This document shows, one piece after another, positions 5,675-9,223 of a DNA stretch of 9,223 nt (positions within the stretch are counted from its first letter, which is position 1; every line of letters starts with the position of its first letter). Source of the stretch: an uncultured Hymenobacter sp. GTDB taxonomy: Bacteria > Bacteroidota > Bacteroidia > Cytophagales > Hymenobacteraceae. The DNA is taken from positions 5,716 through 14,938 of the forward strand of contig CALMOO010000541.1 of NCBI GenBank assembly GCA_937871705.1. The letters are read 5' to 3'. Under the pieces are notes generated by a model. The model searched no databases and was not told the origin of the DNA. It saw only the letters and a program-made list of their open reading frames with translations. The position numbers and the translations under genes were made by a program.

Positions 5675-6982
5675 CTAGCTCCGCGCCACTTTATAGAATT
5701 TGGCTCCGAATAAAAATACCACCACGTAGCAAATGATGGGCAGGTAATAGGCATGGGCTACGCTGCTATCGGCCACCGGGCCCATTACGAAGCGCGGAAA
5801 GAGCGCCGCGCCCACTACCCCCATCACGATAAACGACGACGCCAGCTGCTTGTGCCGCCCCAGGTCTTTGAGGCCCAGGCTGTAAATGGTAGGAAACATG
5901 ATGCTGAAGAAAAAGTTGAGTCCGATAAGTGCTCCAAACGACACCCAGCCCCAGTGCTGGGCCACGAGCAGGCACATGCCGATGTTGGCCACTGCCACGG
6001 CTGCCAGCAAGCGGTTGGGGGCGATAAACTGCATGAGGTAAGTGCCCAGAAAGCGCCCCAGCATCATGCCTACCAGGCTCAGGGAGAAGAAGTAGGCGGC
6101 TACGTCGTTGGCCAGGTGCGGCAGGCCGGGCCCGAGGCCCACGGTGCGGCTAAAAAGGGTGCCCACCTGCCAAAAACCGTGGATAGCCGGCCCCGGCTTC
6201 AGGCCCATGTAGTCGGTGCCGTAGTTAATAAAGTAGGCCCAGGTGCCGCCCTGCGCCGCCGTATTGAAGAGCTGCGCCACGCAGGCCCAGACAAAATGCT
6301 TGTGCTGAAACAGGCTTTTATCGGCCCCAAGGTCGGTGGGGTCTTCCGCGGTGCCAAGGGTAGGCTCGTCGATGAGTGGCGGCACCTTCACGAAGAAAAA
6401 TGCCAGCCCAATGCTGCCCACCACCGCCCCGATGAGGCCGTAGAGCACCTTCACCGACGTAAGGTCGCCGCTGGTGTGGGTGCCGCGCAGTACAAAATAG
6501 CCCCCAATGAGCGGCCCCGACACCGCCCCGATGCCATTAATGGCGTGGGCAAAGTTGATGCGCCGGTCGGAGCTGTGCAGGTCGCCGAGGCCGTCGAGAA
6601 AAGGGTGCGCCACGGCTTCCAGCGTGGCTAGCCCACAGGCCAGCACAAACAAGGCCAGGCGCAGGTAGCCAAACGACAAGGCATTGGCGGCCGGCACCAT
6701 TAGGAAGGCGCCGGCCGCGTAGAGGCCCAGCCCGAGCAGCACGCCTTTCTGGTAGCCAAAGCGCTTCATAAACCAGCCCGCGGGCAAGCCCATCACGAAG
6801 TAGGCCCCAAAAATGGACAGCTGCACCAGGGCCTCCTGAAAGTGCTTGTTGAGAATGTCGCCCATCGTGACGCCCACGCCCCAGAGCATGAACAGCGAGG
6901 TGACGAAGATGAGCGTCAGCACGTAGCGGCGCGCAGTAAAGGGGGCACGCGCTAAGAGCGGTGCCTGGGTAGTAGTCTGCAT
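5675..6982 (-). CDS. FucP-type MFS sugar/H+ symporter
   Basis: This encodes a 435-residue inner-membrane transporter of the fucose permease branch of the major facilitator superfamily, with the expected 12 hydrophobic segments. Visible marks are FMLWGVGVTMGDILNKHFQ (31-49), FGAYFVMGLPAGWFMKRFGYQKG (58-80), the CGLATLEAVAHPF segment (116-128) and INFAHAINGIGAVSGPLIGG (142-161). Asp42, Glu122 and Asn149 line up in spacing with Asp46, Glu135 and Asn162 of E. coli FucP, residues known for proton and sugar handling. The usual TANPY after the Glu is AVAHPF here, and the loop after segment 6 (200-225) is acidic. The substrate may be L-fucose, another deoxysugar or a hexose. It is transcribed alone: a 555-bp gap lies upstream and a terminator directly downstream. 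A carbon-source regulator is not seen nearby. Confidence 0.85.
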   Translation of the reverse strand: MQTTTQAPLLARAPFTARRYVLTLIFVTSLFMLWGVGVTMGDILNKHFQEALVQLSIFGAYFVMGLPAGWFMKRFGYQKGVLLGLGLYAAGAFLMVPAANALSFGYLRLALFVLACGLATLEAVAHPFLDGLGDLHSSDRRINFAHAINGIGAVSGPLIGGYFVLRGTHTSGDLTSVKVLYGLIGAVVGSIGLAFFFVKVPPLIDEPTLGTAEDPTDLGADKSLFQHKHFVWACVAQLFNTAAQGGTWAYFINYGTDYMGLKPGPAIHGFWQVGTLFSRTVGLGPGLPHLANDVAAYFFSLSLVGMMLGRFLGTYLMQFIAPNRLLAAVAVANIGMCLLVAQHWGWVSFGALIGLNFFFSIMFPTIYSLGLKDLGRHKQLASSFIVMGVVGAALFPRFVMGPVADSSVAHAYYLPIICYVVVFLFGAKFYKVARS

Positions 6983-7044
6983 TATAGAAGAAAACGAGCA
7001 AGTAGTGGCTTTGTTAAAGCTACTCCGTAAAAGCTGGACCGAGC

Positions 7045-7092
7045 CGGTAGCTAAGCTGCGCGGTAGCTAGCCACAACGCAGCTTAGCTACCG
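7045..7092. repeat. Long perfect inverted repeat (16-bp stem, 16-nt loop)
   Basis: The arm at 7045-7060 (CGGTAGCTAAGCTGCG) is perfectly complementary to 7077-7092. The loop repeats the first nine bases of the arm, CGGTAGCTA at 7061-7069, so a second, competing pairing is possible. It lacks a T run on either side, so it is not an obvious terminator. It lies in what would be the leader or promoter region of the symporter gene. Confidence 0.7.
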
Positions 7093-7279
7093 CGCTGGTG
7101 GGCTTGCAGCAGTAGGCTAATGCTAAGTAGCTCAGTATGTGGGATAAGGTTAACTTAAAAATAAGCGCTGCCACAACTGACTTTTGAAGGCTGGCTCCAA
7201 CAAATTCAATTTATACTTAATATCTTGCTATAGTAAAGCGCCTATAGTGCTTCAGTTAAAGCGCGACCGTGCCACGGTG

Positions 7280-7311
7280 GCCTGGCACCCGCAGCAGCCG
7301 GGTTGCCAGGC
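7280..7311. repeat. GC-rich hairpin in the divergent region
   Basis: GCCTGGCA and CCCG at 7280-7291 pair with CGGG and TGCCAGGC at 7299-7311, with one unpaired base and a 7-nt loop. An overlapping alternative stem (GTGCCA at 7269-7274 with TGGCAC at 7283-7288) is possible. Neither strand shows a clear U tract; it may be a structured leader or an untranslated RNA. Confidence 0.4.
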
Positions 7312-7537
7312 TAAGCCTTTGTGAATAGACGAAGTTGGTGCCCTAGCAGGCGGCTGGTACTCGGAGTAGTGACATTGTCGGAGTTGGTTTTTACAGAATA
7401 AAAAGCAGAGGAAAGGGCTGCCAGCCAGCAGCGAAGTAGTAGGGTAGAAGCTGATTGTTGATGCCTAGGACGGCTCGCAATCTCGGATTTTCTCGTCACG
7501 CGCTTGGTTTTCTCACCTTAAAGCTCGCCCCTCGCCT

Positions 7538-8359
7538 ATGACACAGGTTAGCATTCTGATGTACCACGCGCTGGTAGAGCGGCACGAGCCCTACATGGCC
7601 GCCGTGCACGTAGAAGTGCACCGCTTTGCCGCGCAAATGGCTTGGCTGGCTGCCTCCGGGCACCGGGTGATACCGCTGCACGAGGTGCCCGCGCTGCTAC
7701 GCCAGCCAACAGGCCCGGCCCCGCCGGCCGTGGCGATTACCTTCGACGACGGCTACCACTCGCTCTACACCCATGCCCGGCCCATCTTGGCGCAGTACGG
7801 CTTTGCGGCCACGCTCTTCCTGACCACCTCCACCGTGGGCCACGCCAGCTTTGCTACCCTACCCGAGTTTGCGCGCTTGGTGCCGCGTAGCGACCACCCC
7901 CTTAGCTGGGCCGAGGTGCGCGCCCTGGCCGCTTCGGGCTGGCGCATCGAGTCGCACGGGTGCAGCCACCGCCCGTCGGCCGCCCTACCCCCCTCGCAGC
8001 TGGCGGCTGAACTGCGCCATAGCCGCGCCGCCATTGCCCGGCACCTGGGCCGCGAGCCGGCGTTTTATGCCTTCCCGCACGGTAGCTACGACCGTCGCAC
8101 CCTGCGCACCCTTACGGCCCTAGGCTACGAGGCTGGGTTCTCGGTGCACACCGGCCCCGCCCGGCCCGGCAGCGACCTGCGCCGCCTGCCCCGCATCGAG
8201 CTAACGGCGGCCTGCGACCTAGGCATCTTTCAGCAAAAAGTAGCTACTGGCTACGCCTCGCCGGCCGAGCGCCGCCGCGGCTGGCTGCGCGATATAGCGT
8301 ATAAAGCGCCGGTAGTGAAGGATTTGCTGCAGCAAGTGCTGCCGGGCAAGCTTAGCTGA
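7538..8359 (+). CDS. Polysaccharide deacetylase family protein (NodB/CE4 fold)
   Basis: This encodes a 273-residue metal-dependent deacetylase of the CE4 (NodB homology) type, which removes N- or O-acetyl groups from cell-wall or exopolysaccharide sugars. Visible marks are SILMYHALVE (5-14), motif 1 AITFDDGYHS (66-75) with Asp70 and Asp71, the metal-binding SHGCSH (139-144) with His140 and His144, and AFPHGSYD (178-185) in the place of the RxPYG/FPYG motif. LPRIEL (217-222) follows. No signal peptide or membrane segment is visible, so it is predicted cytoplasmic, or exported by an unrecognised route. The last 35 residues are basic. It stands alone between a divergent region and a convergent gene, so the polymer it acts on cannot be read from the context. 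The start at 7538 fits the family's N-terminus. Confidence 0.87.
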   Translation: MTQVSILMYHALVERHEPYMAAVHVEVHRFAAQMAWLAASGHRVIPLHEVPALLRQPTGPAPPAVAITFDDGYHSLYTHARPILAQYGFAATLFLTTSTVGHASFATLPEFARLVPRSDHPLSWAEVRALAASGWRIESHGCSHRPSAALPPSQLAAELRHSRAAIARHLGREPAFYAFPHGSYDRRTLRTLTALGYEAGFSVHTGPARPGSDLRRLPRIELTAACDLGIFQQKVATGYASPAERRRGWLRDIAYKAPVVKDLLQQVLPGKLS

Positions 8360-8391
8360 CGGGTAGCGTGAGGCAAGAATGGGATTTGTGC

Positions 8392-8425
8392 AGCAGGCGA
8401 GCGTTTTCCCAATCAGCTGCCTGCT
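8392..8425. terminator. Possible shared terminator between convergent genes
   Basis: AGCAGGC (8392-8398) plus AGC (8400-8402) pair with GCT (8416-8418) plus GCCTGCT (8419-8425), giving 10 bp with one bulge and a 13-nt loop. It lies in the 89-bp gap between the convergent deacetylase and binding-protein genes. The T runs on both sides are poor, so termination here is uncertain. Confidence 0.3.
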
Positions 8426-8448
8426 TCGTTTGCATGGTCGTCTTCTTA

Positions 8449-9223
8449 TTACCGCCGCAAGTAGCTACCCAACTCCGAAATGCTGCTAATACCCAGTTGC
8501 CGCGCCTGCTGCCGCCGCATGAGTAGGCAGTAGGCGTTGTTGAAGCCCAGCGGGGCGCGCCACTCCAGCCCGTAGCGGCGCCGGAACTCGGCCTGCACGT
8601 ACTGAAACACGGCCGCCGGCCGCCCGCCCAACGAGTCGAGCGCCCGCGGCGAGGGCTGCAGCAGCACTTGCAGCCCCGTGCCGGTGTACTCGGGGTACAT
8701 ATCAATCTGGCCGCCGCGCAGGGCTTCGAAGCAGATGGTGGTGCCGCCGAGGCCAGTTTTGGTGGCCACGGCCAAATCGGTATTGCCGCGAATGAGGGCC
8801 GCGTACATTTCCACCAGAATGTATTGCTCGGCAAAAATCTTGGAGCCCAGGCGCACCACCGCTGCAGCGGGGGGTAGGGGGCGCGGCGCCCGCCACAGGC
8901 CGCGGCGGCGCAGCCAGGCCAGGGCCACGGCGCGGGGCTCCAGGTGCAGGTAGTCAACCTGGTAGTTGAGGTTGGTCATGGCCGAGTCGGAGAGCTGGCC
9001 GCTAAGCTGGTCGAGCACGGCGCCCAGCTCGGGGTGGGCGCGCAGCAGAGTGGGGCGCAGCACGGGCGCGGCAAAATAGGGGGGTAGGGCGTGGTGGTCG
9101 TCGCGCAGCACTTGCAGGCCGTAGGCCCGGATGCGTCCGTCGGTCGAGTAGCCGTCAATGACATCGACGTGGGCGTTGCGGGCGGCCTCGTACACCAAGG
9201 CCGGGGCCAGCACCACGCTGGGC
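8449..9223 (-). CDS. Osmoprotectant ABC transporter binding protein, 3' part, halves in swapped order
   Basis: Partial gene: the frame is open to the right edge (Pro-Ser precede the GTG at 9214-9216, which is an internal Val), and the gene ends with TAA at 8449. The family (OpuBC/OpuCC/OsmX-type, PF04069) binds glycine betaine, choline or carnitine outside the inner membrane for an ABC importer. The order is unusual. First comes what is normally the C-terminal half: YSTDGRI at 9130-9150, then DDHHALPPYFAAPVLR, HPELGAVLDQLSG and NLNYQVD. A Pro/Ala-rich linker follows (8860-8895), and then the normal N-terminal half: GSKIFAEQ (8824-8847), TGLGGT, CFEALRGGQIDMYPEYTGTG and GFNNAY (8530-8547), with the gene ending about 25 residues later. 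This fits either a circularly permuted domain or a second, shortened domain. In Bacteroidota such domains are often fused behind the permease, which would lie outside the window. Confidence 0.85.
   Translation of the reverse strand, partial: PSVVLAPALVYEAARNAHVDVIDGYSTDGRIRAYGLQVLRDDHHALPPYFAAPVLRPTLLRAHPELGAVLDQLSGQLSDSAMTNLNYQVDYLHLEPRAVALAWLRRRGLWRAPRPLPPAAAVVRLGSKIFAEQYILVEMYAALIRGNTDLAVATKTGLGGTTICFEALRGGQIDMYPEYTGTGLQVLLQPSPRALDSLGGRPAAVFQYVQAEFRRRYGLEWRAPLGFNNAYCLLMRRQQARQLGISSISELGSYLRR

Larger units (their letters stand above)
6983..7537. other. Gene-free divergent region between symporter and deacetylase genes
   Basis: This 555-bp stretch separates genes transcribed away from each other and must carry both promoters. 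It holds a 16-bp hairpin at 7045-7092, a GC-rich hairpin at 7280-7311 and an AT-rich core at about 7150-7260. No perfect TAnnTTTG box was found; on the minus strand TGAATTTG within the AT-rich core differs by one base and might serve the symporter. Frames inside it are short and have no recognisable protein pattern. Confidence 0.55.

Noticed and set aside
5753..6631. 292-codon plus-strand frame opposite the symporter gene
   Set aside because: It is His/Lys/Ala/Gly-rich with no motif and lies exactly opposite a clear transporter; it is a composition effect.
8352..8434. 27-codon minus-strand frame overlapping the end of the deacetylase gene
   Set aside because: It overlaps a real gene on the other strand, shows no recognisable pattern and follows a binding-protein gene that already ends cleanly.
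9214..9216. GTG as the start of the binding-protein gene
   Set aside because: The open frame and family similarity (PS-VVLAPAL) continue past it to the window edge, so it is an internal valine.
1..9223. CRISPR array, tRNA, rRNA or insertion sequence
   Set aside because: No regularly spaced direct repeats, cloverleaf pattern, transposase motifs or terminal inverted repeats with target duplications were seen on reading both strands.

Overview
The window looks like chromosomal DNA of a GC-rich aerobic Bacteroidota, most likely Hymenobacter or a close relative in the Cytophagales. The reasons are a protein with a type IX secretion C-terminal sorting tail, Bacteroidota-type promoter boxes (TAnnTTTG) in place of sigma70 boxes, DUF4394 and DUF6428 family proteins, and frequent GGTAGG/CCTACC hexamers. 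The genus is inferred from these features and was not confirmed by any search.

Layout from left to right. (1) 93-1412, minus: a divergent GH1-like glycosidase, preceded by a 255-bp leader containing a strong hairpin terminator. (2) 1668-3740, minus: a secreted protein with two DUF4394 units and a T9SS type A tail, with a candidate promoter at 3850-3876. (3) 4045-5589, minus: a compact four-gene operon of arsR, a DUF6428 gene, a previously unlisted 31-codon small ORF, and a phosphinothricin/arsinothricin-type GNAT acetyltransferase. It is bounded by a clear terminator on each side and driven by one promoter whose -7 box lies exactly between the arms of an 8-bp inverted repeat. (4) 5675-6982, minus: a FucP-type sugar/H+ symporter with its own terminator. 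(5) 6983-7537: a 555-bp gene-free divergent region with two hairpins. (6) 7538-8359, plus: a NodB-type polysaccharide deacetylase. (7) 8449 to the right edge, minus: the 3' end of an osmoprotectant (glycine betaine/choline) ABC transporter binding protein in which the usual C-terminal half comes before the usual N-terminal half.

How the genes may work together: the clearest unit is the ars-like cluster. An ArsR repressor with several cysteines, a cysteine-tailed DUF6428 protein and an ArsN/Pat-like acetyltransferase are present, but no arsenate reductase or arsenite efflux pump. This suggests a detoxification module aimed at an amino-acid-like organoarsenical or phosphinothricin-type compound rather than inorganic arsenic. 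The glycosidase and sugar symporter could serve carbohydrate use, but they are not adjacent and nothing in the sequence ties them to one pathway. The most unusual points are the operator-in-promoter architecture, the missing pump and reductase, the small ORF, and the permuted binding protein.
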